Positions 25,505 to 33,801 of a stretch of 64,000 bases of DNA are shown here, in pieces (positions within the stretch are counted from its first letter, which is position 1; the number at the start of each line of letters is the position of its first letter). The stretch lies in contig JAHBWT010000009.1 in assembly GCA_019636815.1 (NCBI GenBank), forward strand, positions 1-64,000, read 5' to 3'. The notes beneath the pieces are model-generated. The model worked only from the letters and a program-made list of their open reading frames with translations. It ran no database searches and was not told the DNA's origin. The translations under genes were made by a program, and so were the position numbers. Source of the DNA: Nitrospira sp. GTDB lineage: Bacteria; Nitrospirota; Nitrospiria; Nitrospirales; Nitrospiraceae.

Positions 25505-25866
25505 TGCGGGTGAATCGGATTAGATTCTGTATCGGCTCCGATTCAGTGGATACTATGCGGTCGGTCGAGAGCAATGAACCCGACGTTGCAAACTCGTGCG
25601 AAACAACATGATTTCTACGGTGGTTGAGCTGTTCCGTGGGTTAGAGCCCGGTGTGTCGATGACAGCACAGGATTTGCTATGCCTATACAGCAAGTCCCAG
25701 GTCGGGAGAGGCTGGGCAGGCCCACCCAGCACCCTACCCTTTGTGAGGCCCGACCGGGAGCGGCGAGTCCGGCGGTGAAATTGACCCCATCACCGCCGGG
25801 TTTCGTTGTCAAACATTCTTCTCCACTCCACTATTCCGGTCCTATCGAGATGCCGGTGCGATCTGG
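25505..25866 (+). repeat. Structured intergenic repeat, copy 5 (full length)
   Basis: This full-length element matches 742-1075 along its whole length. It retains GAATCGG/CCGATTC near 25512-25544, TTGCT/AGCAA near 25675-25693, GCTGGG/CCCAGC near 25711-25730 and CGGCGGTGA/TCACCGCCG at 25770-25798. The loops of the last two hairpins differ in sequence, and in one case length, from copy 1. It fills most of the gap after the TolC gene. I see no terminator with a T-run. Confidence 0.7.
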
Positions 25867-25946
25867 AACGGTGTTAGGCGCGAGACAGGAAACTTTTCAC
25901 GCTTGGCGTTTCACCCCTACGCAAGAAACCACTCCACCATTCGCGT

Positions 25947-26290
25947 CTACAGGCCGAGGATGATTCTGACCCATCGTTCCACTTCTTCGATCATATTCCC
26001 GGGCAGGTTTCCGATCTCTTTGCAGAACGACTCGTTTGCCACTGCGATGAGTTGTCCCAGCAATAAATCACTGTCACGATCCAGGGCTCCGTCACCTTTT
26101 CGCAGCCGGAATCTCAGGATGCCGGGTTCTTCCACGAGTTTGCTGGCGTCGGGATTACGATTGTGGATGGATAGCCGGCCTCGTTCACCAGGTTGGATTG
26201 TAACACCAAGGCCGGGCAAAGCTTGCCGAGATCGGTCCGTACTCTGGGATTAAAATCCACCACGTGTAGATATCCTCGCTTGATTTGCAT
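25947..26290 (-). pseudogene. MazF/PemK-type toxin, frameshifted
   Basis: From the ATG at 26290 the frame reads MQIKRGYLHVVDFNPRVRT, PALVLQSNLVNEAGYPSTIVIP and stops shortly after at a TGA. One frame over, the protein continues SKLVEEPGILRFRLRKGDGALDRDSDLLLGQL and ends after VERWVRIILGL at 25947. Together these make a full-length MazF/PemK endoribonuclease with its usual RGD/NP-type N-terminus. One base appears to be lost within ACGCC near 26150, between the two parts. No recognisable MazE antitoxin precedes it. The toxin is therefore probably dead. Confidence 0.75.
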
Positions 26291-26388
26291 CTACGTCTTC
26301 TAAATCGACGCCCCACCGCTGCCCGAGCGAGTTCCGTTGCAATGTCGATGACGAGAAGGCGGGCATTCCCAGGTGCTCCTATTTTGTA

Positions 26389-26417
26389 TTCACAATGTGC
26401 GCACAGTGATGTATAGT
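26389..26417 (+). promoter_or_regulatory. Promoter with palindromic operator of the TacAT pair
   Basis: TTCACA (26389-26394) and TATAGT (26412-26417) are spaced by exactly 17 bases, 24 bases upstream of the antitoxin ATG. The spacer carries the perfect palindrome TGTGCGCACA (26396-26405), a good candidate site for autorepression by the ribbon-helix-helix antitoxin. Confidence 0.55.
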
Positions 26418-26441
26418 GAATGCATCTACAAGGAGAAAGTT

Positions 26442-26729
26442 ATGGCTACTATGACAAGAGGGGCGAGGCGAGGGGAAACGATCAACCTGCGCGCCAGTCA
26501 GAAGCAGAAAATGCTGATCGACCGGGCGGCGGAGTTGCTCGGCCGCAGCCGGTCTGATTTCATGCTGGAAACGGCGTGCCGTGAGGCCGAAACGGTGTTG
26601 CTTGATCGTCGGTATTTCGGGCTGTCCCCGGGTGCGTTCAAACGCTTCACGACCATGCTCGACAAGCCTCCGGCAAGCAATCCGAAACTTCGGCGGCTTT
26701 TTGAAACAAAGGCTCCGTGGGATGAATGA
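26442..26729 (+). CDS. tacA: TacA-type antitoxin (DUF1778)
   Basis: This antitoxin of about 95 residues has an N-terminal ribbon-helix-helix (RRGETINLRASQKQKMLIDRAAELLGRSRSDFMLETA) that binds DNA. Its C-terminal tail (FKRFTTMLDKPPASNPKLRRLF) wraps the toxin in this family. The start at 26442 follows AAGGAGAAAGTT; the frame is open further upstream but without support. It overlaps the toxin gene by 4 bases (ATGA). Confidence 0.9.
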   Translation: MATMTRGARRGETINLRASQKQKMLIDRAAELLGRSRSDFMLETACREAETVLLDRRYFGLSPGAFKRFTTMLDKPPASNPKLRRLFETKAPWDE

Positions 26730-27235
26730 ACAAATCGGTTTCTGATATCACCCCGCCCGAGAAACTTTCAGCGGAACACGATCTTGCCGGTTTTGATTGC
26801 GGAGAAGCTGTCCTGGATGAATGGCTCTGCCGGCGAGCTCTTATCAATGAAGAAAGTGGCTCATCGCGCACCTACGTAGTCTCTGCGGCAAGGAGGGTAG
26901 TGGGGTATTATGCTCTCGCCGTGGGAGCGGTTGCACATGCGAGCGCACCGGGACGTGTGAAACGCAACATGCCTGATCCCGTGCCGGTCATGGTGCTGGG
27001 CCGTCTTGCCGTCGATAAGGACTTCCAGGGCCGTGGGATCGGTAGCGGTCTGCTGCGCGACGCGGTTCTTCGCACCGTCCAGGCTGCGGAGATCGCCGGC
27101 ATCCGTGCCATCCTGGTCCATGCCATATCGGAAGCGGCGAAGCGTTTTTATCAGGGCTACGGTTTCATCGCTTCGCCGATTGATCCAATGACGGTGATGA
27201 TTACTCTCGCGGAAGCGAAAGATGCTTTGCGATAG
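26726..27235 (+). CDS. tacT: TacT-type GNAT acetyltransferase toxin
   Basis: This 169-residue GNAT-fold toxin would acetylate the amino group of charged tRNAs and so stop translation. Features are the opening LSAEHDLAGFDCGEAVLDEWL typical of the family, the acetyl-CoA loop in VLGRLAVDKDFQGRGIGSGLL (Q/RxxGxG/A-type) and AKRFYQGYGFIASP near the C-terminus, which contains the catalytic tyrosine. Coupled to the antitoxin by an ATGA overlap. The module looks intact. Confidence 0.9.
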   Translation: MNKSVSDITPPEKLSAEHDLAGFDCGEAVLDEWLCRRALINEESGSSRTYVVSAARRVVGYYALAVGAVAHASAPGRVKRNMPDPVPVMVLGRLAVDKDFQGRGIGSGLLRDAVLRTVQAAEIAGIRAILVHAISEAAKRFYQGYGFIASPIDPMTVMITLAEAKDALR

Positions 27236-27341
27236 AAGGGAAAAACAACTACAACTCTCAATTACTGTAAGACATGGTCCGGGCCTCCATGGGATGTCAT
27301 GCTTAGGACAACCATTCCCTTGAGTTCCCACTCCTCGGCCC

Positions 27342-28550
27342 TTACGCTCTTGAGAGAGGTCCCGCCACGAACTTGCCGGCCTTCATCACCCCAAGAATCT
27401 TGTCGCGGTCTCGCAGGACGTCGATTCGTTGAAGTGGGTTGCCTTGCAGGACCACCAAATCAGCCTCTTTTCCTCTTGTCAGCGTTCCAACCGCATCCTG
27501 AATCCCAATCAATCGAGCTGCCGTCGCCGTCGAGGCGACAATGGTTTCCATAGGCGTCATGCCGAACGCCACCATGCGCTCGAGTTCCTGCGCGTTATGC
27601 CCATGATAGTTGAACGGCGTGCCGGCATCGGTCCCCATCGCAATAGAGATGCCGCTCTGATGCGCATATTTGAAACTGGCCGTGTGACGCTTCGTCATGG
27701 CTTTGGCTTTGGCTAGGGCGCTTTCCGGAATGCCGCAACTCGGTCGGCAGGCCGCGGTGGTTGCCAAGGCCGAAAGGGTAGGGACCATGTAGACGCCGTA
27801 CCGCTTCATGAGTGCGCCCGCTTCCTCATCCAACAACGTCGCGTGTTCGATCGAGCGCACACCTGAAAGAATCGCGTTCCTCATTCCAGAAGCACCGTGA
27901 GCATGAGCCGCCACTTTTTTCTCAGCATGGCGCGCAGCATCGACGGCCGCGGACAATTCCTCCATCGTCATTTGGGCTGCGTCCGGAGATGTGCCGGGTG
28001 TGAGGACTCCCCCTGAGGCAATGACTTTGATGACCCCTGCACCAGCAGCAATCTGGTCCTTGACGGCTTGCCGGACTTGCTCCGTCCCTTCCACTTCTTG
28101 ACCGATAAACCGCGCGTGCCCGCCGATCATGCAGATGACGAGGCCTGCCCCGATGATGCGCGGACCCGGCACAAGCCCTGCATCAACGGCTTGTTTGAGG
28201 GCAAAGATCGAATGATCACGAGCTCCCACGTCTCGCACTGTCGTAAAGCCCGCGTCCAGCGTGGCCTTCGCATGGCTCGTAGACTTGAGCAAGGTAAACG
28301 AAGGATGTTCCGAGCCTAATGCGCCGACGACATCCGCCTCTCCTCCCAAACAGAGATGGACATGACAGTCGATCAGACCGGGAAGAATCGTGAGGCCACG
28401 CCCGTTGATCCGCACAGTCCCTTTGGGAATCGTCAGGGCCCTGCTTGGGCCGACCGCGGAAATCTTGGAACCTCGCACCAGAAGGGTTGCGCGCTCATGA
28501 ACGGCCCCGGTCCCGTCGATAAGGCGCGCGTGATGAATTGCGATCGCCAC
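27342..28550 (-). CDS. Metal-dependent amidohydrolase (imidazolonepropionase-like)
   Basis: This 402-residue protein belongs to the amidohydrolase superfamily. It has metal ligands DCHVH (61-65), a probable carboxylated lysine in GVIKVIASGG (about 177), AHAHG, RSIEHAT and GTDAGTPF. It has the N-terminal composite beta sandwich (LIDGTG, LPGLID) and C-terminal KEADLVVLQGNPL. Family members hydrolyse cyclic amides, dipeptides or xenobiotic amides; substrate not predictable. It starts 3 bases after the stop of the aminotransferase gene, so the two form an operon. Confidence 0.85.
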   Translation of the reverse strand: MAIAIHHARLIDGTGAVHERATLLVRGSKISAVGPSRALTIPKGTVRINGRGLTILPGLIDCHVHLCLGGEADVVGALGSEHPSFTLLKSTSHAKATLDAGFTTVRDVGARDHSIFALKQAVDAGLVPGPRIIGAGLVICMIGGHARFIGQEVEGTEQVRQAVKDQIAAGAGVIKVIASGGVLTPGTSPDAAQMTMEELSAAVDAARHAEKKVAAHAHGASGMRNAILSGVRSIEHATLLDEEAGALMKRYGVYMVPTLSALATTAACRPSCGIPESALAKAKAMTKRHTASFKYAHQSGISIAMGTDAGTPFNYHGHNAQELERMVAFGMTPMETIVASTATAARLIGIQDAVGTLTRGKEADLVVLQGNPLQRIDVLRDRDKILGVMKAGKFVAGPLSRA

Positions 28551-28553
28551 ACG

Positions 28554-29735
28554 TCACCGCCCTACGCTATAGGCATATGCCGCGGCCTGCAGCGCCATCC
28601 CGGGAGTTGACACCCACCCGCTCTGGATGCCGATCTCTTCCAGCGCATTCAACAGAGTCAACACATTGGCCTCCGTAGACGACTCGCCCATGAGTCCGAT
28701 CCGCCAGACTTTTCCCTTGAGCTGCCCTAACCCTCCGCCGATCTCAATCCCGAACCGTTCAAGTAGTTGAGCGCGGACGGCACCTTCATCAATCGATGCG
28801 GGAACGGTCACGCAAAGCAACGTAGGAAGTCGGGAATCGACCGGAGGTAATGGGTCGAGACCAAGCGCCGTCAGTCCCGCCATCAGTGCTCGGCTGTTGA
28901 GGTGATGCCGGGCGAAGCGGGCAGGAAGCCCCTCCTCCGCAATGATTCGCAAGGCTTCGCGAAGGGCGTACAACATCGAGATCGGCGCGGTGTGATGATA
29001 CGCCCGATTGTGCTCCGTCCAGTAGTCCGCGATGAGGGATATATCAAAATACCAGCTTTGGCATGGAACTCGACGACGTTGGACCACGGAAAGCGCGCGT
29101 TCATTCAATGTCAAGGGGGCCAGGCCTGGTGGACAGCTCAGGCATTTTTGCGTGGCGCTATAACAGACATCGATCCCCCACTGATCAACTTCGACTGGGA
29201 GACCTCCCAGAGATGTCACGGCATCGACGATCAGCAAGGCATCGTGCGCGCGGCACACTGCACTCATCGGTTCTATCGGTTGCCATGCGCCCGTGGAGGT
29301 TTCGGCATGGACAAGTGCGACGGCCTTTACCGGCCCCGATCTTCGGAGCCTCTCCTCGATCATAGTCGGTTCGATAATCTGTCCCCATGGCACCTCGATA
29401 CGGATGGCTTTCCCCCCGCAGCGCTCGACGATCGCAGCGAGTCGAGTGCCAAACACGCCGTTGACACCCACAATCACCGCATCTCCTGGCTCTACGATAT
29501 TCACCACAGCCGCTTCCATACCAGCGGACCCGGTGCCGGAGACTGCTATCGTAAAACGATTGACAGTCGCAAAGAGGTGCCGCAGGCGGGCTTGAACGTC
29601 GTTCATGACGTTTAAAAAGGACGGATCCAGATGTCCGATCAGCGACGTGGACATGGCTTGCAAGACACGCGGGTGTACCGTACTGGGGCCTGGCCCCAAC
29701 AGCAGCCTTCGCGGCGCACAAAATTCTTCCATCAT
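28554..29735 (-). CDS. Class V aminotransferase (alanine/serine-glyoxylate type)
   Basis: This PLP enzyme has about 393 residues. The start at ATG 29735 follows AAGGAG by 7 bases; an in-frame start at 29774 is less likely. LLLGPGPSTVHPRVLQAM opens the fold. SGTGSAGMEAAVVN binds phosphate, IVDAVTSLGG carries the PLP aspartate and YSATQKCL the Schiff-base lysine. The family transfers amino groups between alanine or serine and glyoxylate or related oxo-acids. It is paralogous to the gene at 55389 and is paired with an amidohydrolase, which may indicate degradation of an amide or ureide; that is inference. Confidence 0.85.
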   Translation of the reverse strand: MMEEFCAPRRLLLGPGPSTVHPRVLQAMSTSLIGHLDPSFLNVMNDVQARLRHLFATVNRFTIAVSGTGSAGMEAAVVNIVEPGDAVIVGVNGVFGTRLAAIVERCGGKAIRIEVPWGQIIEPTMIEERLRRSGPVKAVALVHAETSTGAWQPIEPMSAVCRAHDALLIVDAVTSLGGLPVEVDQWGIDVCYSATQKCLSCPPGLAPLTLNERALSVVQRRRVPCQSWYFDISLIADYWTEHNRAYHHTAPISMLYALREALRIIAEEGLPARFARHHLNSRALMAGLTALGLDPLPPVDSRLPTLLCVTVPASIDEGAVRAQLLERFGIEIGGGLGQLKGKVWRIGLMGESSTEANVLTLLNALEEIGIQSGWVSTPGMALQAAAYAYSVGR

Positions 29736-29876
29736 GGAAAGGCTCCTTAAATGTCGCGCGGTTAGTATAGCCAACTTGATCGGACAAGGCTATGCAAGAA
29801 AGCGTTGCCCGGACTGGCCAGTAGCCACTTCGAGGGGATTTAGAGCGCCGTACACCTATGATATAGTCAGCTCCCC

Positions 29877-31373
29877 ATGAGCGAACAGGCGCTGTCGATC
29901 GGACAATTACAACGTCTCCCCAAGATCGATGGCTCGACGGTTTCTCAGACCCCTCTTCCACCCTATGGTTCCCCATGGTCGATTTTCGTGAGTGTCGTCT
30001 GCGTCTGTGTGCTTGTTACCGCACTCGGGAGCATCCTCTGGTTCTCGATCACTGTACCCAAACTCGATCGTTTTGAAGAGCCGGATCGCGCGTTAGACTT
30101 GATGGTCGGACGCATGATGGAGGCCCACGATGGACTCGACCGATCGCCGGAATGGCAGCAATGGCTCGCGGAATGGACTATGGGCGACAAGGATGAAGCC
30201 TATCGTCAAAGCGTTCAATGGTACCGCGAATTGACCGCGACAACGGGTGATCCTCTCTCGAAACTGCGATTGGCGATTTTACTGGGTGAATCAGGGCGCG
30301 ATGATGAGGCCATTGCTGAAGCACATAGGTGGCAGGATCGCGATGAGTCTGCGGTCCTGTATGAACAACTCATTGTAGGGGCCTATGGCTCCCAACCGCT
30401 CAGTAAAGCTCGAGAAGCTGAACTGCAAGCTGCCCTCGCGGAGGCGGTGCCCAGTGGATGGTTCTACAATCAGTTGTCTGCTCGATTGGCTCGACGTGGA
30501 GGGGATCACGCGCTGCTCGCGACCGTTGAACAACAGAGTGCCGGCAAAGCCGATCAAGTTCAACAGGGGATTCGTCCCTTGATCGTGACGGAATTGATCT
30601 GCCTGATGATCGGATCGGTCATGTTGTTAGGCATTGTTCGCTTGCGCGGACAGCGGGTCGACGTCTTACGCGTCCATCTGCCAGGCGTTCCGCCGCCGTG
30701 GTCCGGACGCATTGCCGTTGCCGTTATCCTCCGTGGTGGTGCCTTGGGAGTCGTGACAACCTTGGCCTTCTTGTCCGTTCCATCTCTGGACCAGTCGTTG
30801 GTAAGCGCCTTTGTCCTCCCCTTGGCGAACGTCCCGCTGCTCGTCCTTGCATATGTTCACTTGCTTAAACCGGCCGGTCTGACCTTCTGGAACGGTTTCG
30901 GCTTACGGATCAAAAGCGCCAATCACGGACAACTGGCTTGCATCATTGTGGCCGTGATCGCAGCCGGACTCTGGGGGGAATGGGTACTTGGCCGAGCTGC
31001 CGAGATCTTGAACCTGAGCAACCACTGGACAGAATGGTTCGATCCGAACCTCGTATGGGCCTCACTGCCCAAGCTCACCGTGAGTGTATTGGAATACGTC
31101 ATCTTTGCGCCGATCTTTGAGGAAATTGCGTTTCGCGGACTGCTATATGCCGCGCTCCGACGACGGTTCGCATTCTTTCCCGCCGCGATCGTCAGCACCA
31201 GCATCTTTGCCCTCGCACACGGCTATAGCCTGATCGGTTTCATCAGCGTGTTTTGGAGCGGGTTTCTTTGGGCTTGGATCTATGAGCGGACCGGCAGCCT
31301 GATTCCAGGCATGGTCGCTCATGCGATGAATAACTTGCTGGTGTGCCTTACCGTGATGGCCCTGCTTCGTTGA
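29877..31373 (+). CDS. CPBP-family intramembrane glutamic endopeptidase
   Basis: This 498-residue protein has an N-terminal membrane anchor (about 35-60), a soluble helical, TPR-like region (about 70-225), then about seven transmembrane helices. The C-terminal CPBP (Abi) domain has the diagnostic EEIAFRGLLYAALRRR (about 412), IFALAHG and GMVAHAMNN motifs that form the Glu/His active site. Members cleave membrane peptides, process prenylated proteins or protect against bacteriocins. The large N-terminal soluble part is unusual for the family. Its 3' end overlaps the convergent SDR gene by 26 bases. Confidence 0.85.
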   Translation: MSEQALSIGQLQRLPKIDGSTVSQTPLPPYGSPWSIFVSVVCVCVLVTALGSILWFSITVPKLDRFEEPDRALDLMVGRMMEAHDGLDRSPEWQQWLAEWTMGDKDEAYRQSVQWYRELTATTGDPLSKLRLAILLGESGRDDEAIAEAHRWQDRDESAVLYEQLIVGAYGSQPLSKAREAELQAALAEAVPSGWFYNQLSARLARRGGDHALLATVEQQSAGKADQVQQGIRPLIVTELICLMIGSVMLLGIVRLRGQRVDVLRVHLPGVPPPWSGRIAVAVILRGGALGVVTTLAFLSVPSLDQSLVSAFVLPLANVPLLVLAYVHLLKPAGLTFWNGFGLRIKSANHGQLACIIVAVIAAGLWGEWVLGRAAEILNLSNHWTEWFDPNLVWASLPKLTVSVLEYVIFAPIFEEIAFRGLLYAALRRRFAFFPAAIVSTSIFALAHGYSLIGFISVFWSGFLWAWIYERTGSLIPGMVAHAMNNLLVCLTVMALLR

Positions 31374-32184
31374 GCGAATGTTTCTGTATTGCCTCAAGTG
31401 CCTCGAACAAATCCTCGTGGCGTAGACTTGTCAGATCTCCATCCAACAACTTGCACATCTTCGTGTTCGACAGACGTTTCCCGCTTCGGCTCGGTTCATC
31501 AGACACAGAGGACCGAATGTTCCAGCGTCGCTCGACCCCCTCACAGATCTCGTTCCACGTTCTCGCCGTTCCATCGCTGACGTTGTAGACTTCACCAGGC
31601 TCTCCATGCCTGAGCGCGGCAAGACACACCATGACTAAGTCTTCAACGTGAATGAGGTTCACATACTTCCGTGAACGGTTTACACGTCCCGTCCGAATCC
31701 AATCGATGGGATTGCGGCCTGGACCGTAGATCCCAGCTACTCGTAATACGATGGCACCATAGGCGGTTCGCAAGAGTTCTTCACCCTGTACACGAGGTAT
31801 GGTTAGGTCGATGGACGTCGATTCGTCAATCCGTGGTGGGGGATATGCCGTTGAGGCTCTATCGTGGTAAGCGGAGGTACTACCAAGGATGACCAATCGA
31901 CGGGCACTCAGTAAGGCACTCTCAGCAAATTGCCGGATCGACTCAATCGGCACCGCAGGAAAACACCATAGCACATCGGTCGCCGCCGGAATCGATCCCC
32001 ATGTGCCGGATTGTGCCAGGTCGAATTCTATTCGCTGATCAGGACTCACATAGCTGAGATGTCTCTCGGGAGCCCGACTGGTGGCAAACACGCGGGTGTA
32101 CCGACGCTCAGCGAGCGGTAGCAGAAACTTGGCTGTATAGCCGGACCCCAGAATGGTGAGTGAGTGATGCACGGCGTATCGCAT
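31348..32184 (-). CDS. NAD(P)-dependent epimerase/SDR-like protein
   Basis: This 278-residue protein has an N-terminal Rossmann motif (TILGSGYTAKFLL) and extended-SDR features (VILGSTSAYHD, VLRVAGIYGPGR, NLIHVEDLVMVCLAAL, YNVSDG). I do not see the usual catalytic YxxxK, so it may be an atypical SDR of the YeeZ type. It is alone on its strand and convergent with the CPBP gene. Substrate unknown. Confidence 0.75.
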   Translation of the reverse strand: MRYAVHHSLTILGSGYTAKFLLPLAERRYTRVFATSRAPERHLSYVSPDQRIEFDLAQSGTWGSIPAATDVLWCFPAVPIESIRQFAESALLSARRLVILGSTSAYHDRASTAYPPPRIDESTSIDLTIPRVQGEELLRTAYGAIVLRVAGIYGPGRNPIDWIRTGRVNRSRKYVNLIHVEDLVMVCLAALRHGEPGEVYNVSDGTARTWNEICEGVERRWNIRSSVSDEPSRSGKRLSNTKMCKLLDGDLTSLRHEDLFEALEAIQKHSLNEAGPSR

Positions 32185-32376
32185 ACGGTACGAATATGTG
32201 TGCAGTGTGCCAGGATGAAGCGATCAGAGTCCAACAAAGAAAGTCATTTGACGAGAGCCCTCGCATCGTTTTCCCCGAGCCTCGGATGAAGAAACAGACG
32301 AAACTGCCACAGAAGTGAATGCCCAGTGGTAGGAGGACAACAGGCTGATACGGCCCGTATTGTGGAGAATGATGGA

Positions 32377-33288
32377 TCAGGAACCGAGTTTTCCCCGAAG
32401 CCAGGTCAACAGGTGACGCGTCACCTGTTCCGGTTTGTCTTCATGTACGAAATGCCCAGCGTCGGGCATCGTGACGATCGTCAGGTCGGTGACGACATCA
32501 TGCAGTCCATCGAGATTTCGAGCGACGAGCGCCTGGTCGTGGAGTCCCCAGATGACGAGGGTAGGGATACTGATCTTCGGATAACCCAGCTTGCGTTGGC
32601 GCACGCCCCCTCCCCCTCGGAGCGCGGATCGATAGTAATTCACCATGGCGGTCAGCGCGCCAGGCTCACACGCCTGTTGCCGATAGAGCTGCACGATATC
32701 ACTCGGCATATGTTTGCGATCCATTGCCATACGTTCAAAAATCTGCCCGATGACGTAGCCACGACCAGCCGACAGAACTGCCTCCGGAAGCCATGGAATC
32801 TGGAAAAATCCCATGTACCAGGAACGGCGCAACTGTCTCCAGCGCCGAACTTCTCGCTCAAAACAGGCCGGGTGGGGAGCGTTCACAATCACGAGGGCTT
32901 CAACGCGGCTGAGATGACGCATGGCATAATACCAGGCAATGATTCCTCCCCAATCGTGCCCGACAAGAATCGTCCGTTGCACGTTCGCCGCATCGAGCAA
33001 CCCGTTGACATCATCCATCAACGATTCCAGGGAGTAGGCCTCTATCCCGATTGGGCGTGCAGTCCCGCCGTATCCACGAAGGTCTGGAACCCAAACCCGA
33101 TATCCTGCCTGGGCCAGCGGTTTCATCTGATATCTCCATGAGGCAGCGGATTCCGGAAATCCATGCAGGCAGAGGACCAGGCGACCTCCGGTCCCAGCCA
33201 TGGCGACCCGAAATGACAATTGGTTGGCCGAGACGCGGCAGAATGACAAGGCTTCTGCACGGATTTGGTCTGAGTTTATATCGTTCAT
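32377..33288 (-). CDS. Alpha/beta hydrolase (epoxide hydrolase/dehalogenase-like)
   Basis: This 303-residue hydrolase has the oxyanion motif LHGFPES (41-47) and nucleophile elbow GHDWGG with Asp112. A cap domain follows (about 140-220), and the C-terminal motif AGHFVHEDKPEQV carries the histidine. An aspartate nucleophile, rather than serine, points to epoxide hydrolase, haloalkane or fluoroacetate dehalogenase-like chemistry. Divergent from the next gene. The 190 bases after its 3' end, to 32184, show nothing I can name. Confidence 0.85.
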   Translation of the reverse strand: MNDINSDQIRAEALSFCRVSANQLSFRVAMAGTGGRLVLCLHGFPESAASWRYQMKPLAQAGYRVWVPDLRGYGGTARPIGIEAYSLESLMDDVNGLLDAANVQRTILVGHDWGGIIAWYYAMRHLSRVEALVIVNAPHPACFEREVRRWRQLRRSWYMGFFQIPWLPEAVLSAGRGYVIGQIFERMAMDRKHMPSDIVQLYRQQACEPGALTAMVNYYRSALRGGGGVRQRKLGYPKISIPTLVIWGLHDQALVARNLDGLHDVVTDLTIVTMPDAGHFVHEDKPEQVTRHLLTWLRGKLGS

Positions 33289-33343
33289 ACATAAAACTTT
33301 CGCAATTGCTGGCCAATTCTCAAAAACCTGCTATGCTTCCGGA

Positions 33344-33715
33344 ATGGAACAACCAAATTGGGTGTATTGGCCAGATCAGGACAAGTGGCGCGCCTATCCC
33401 GAGGGCTCTCCCGATCGGGAAATACAAGCAGCCTCCTTCGATGAGCTGCGGCTCAAGGTTCAGCAACTGAGCCGAGAGGTCACGAAAACTCATCGAGAAA
33501 TCCCCCGCCTCGAACGACCCAGGCCAAGCGTGCTCAATCTCGATGCGCCACAGTATGTGCTTCTACAGGATCAAGGCAAGTGGCGTGGGCATCTGCTGGG
33601 TTATTCGGAGCACTCGGTACAGGGGGAATCTTTTGATGAGGTGCAGTTCAAGCTTTTCCAGCTCTGCCGCAACCTGATAGTCGGTAAACAAATTCCCTCG
33701 CGAAAAGCGGCCTGA
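33344..33715 (+). CDS. Small protein with two tandem HicB-like modules
   Basis: I place the start at ATG 33344, giving 123 residues. It contains two similar halves: W..DQDKWRAYPEG...IQAASFDELRLKVQQLSRE (about 5-45) and LLQDQGKWRGHLLGYSE...VQGESFDEVQFKLFQLCRN (about 72-112). Each looks like a beta-beta-alpha unit resembling the HicB/UPF0150 fold (a strand pair followed by SFDEL...). No partner toxin is adjacent. No known family is certain; the gene may be a stand-alone HicB-like regulator. The frame stays open further upstream, inside the divergent hydrolase gene, and that extension is unlikely. Confidence 0.6.
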   Translation: MEQPNWVYWPDQDKWRAYPEGSPDREIQAASFDELRLKVQQLSREVTKTHREIPRLERPRPSVLNLDAPQYVLLQDQGKWRGHLLGYSEHSVQGESFDEVQFKLFQLCRNLIVGKQIPSRKAA

Positions 33716-33734
33716 TCAAGAGTCCCTTCGGAAT

Positions 33735-33770
33735 CCTCTTTGATCAGATCCTGCTCGCAGAGGATCAACT
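33735..33770. terminator. Possible bidirectional terminator
   Basis: ATCCTCT and AGAGGAT form an inverted repeat around 33737-33767, between two convergent genes ending at 33715 and 33802. The loop is about 18 bases and no clean T-run follows, so support is weak. Confidence 0.3.
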
Positions 33771-33801
33771 CGCCTTCCGTTTGAGGACGTCTTAAAGGCC
33801 T

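Noticed and set aside
28554-29735. Aminotransferase as a cysteine desulfurase
   Set aside because: Motifs around the PLP lysine and the opening GPGP match alanine/serine-glyoxylate enzymes, and there is no catalytic cysteine loop.
31386-31588. Plus-strand open frames within the SDR gene
   Set aside because: They are shadows of the minus-strand SDR gene, which has a clear Rossmann motif and full-length frame.
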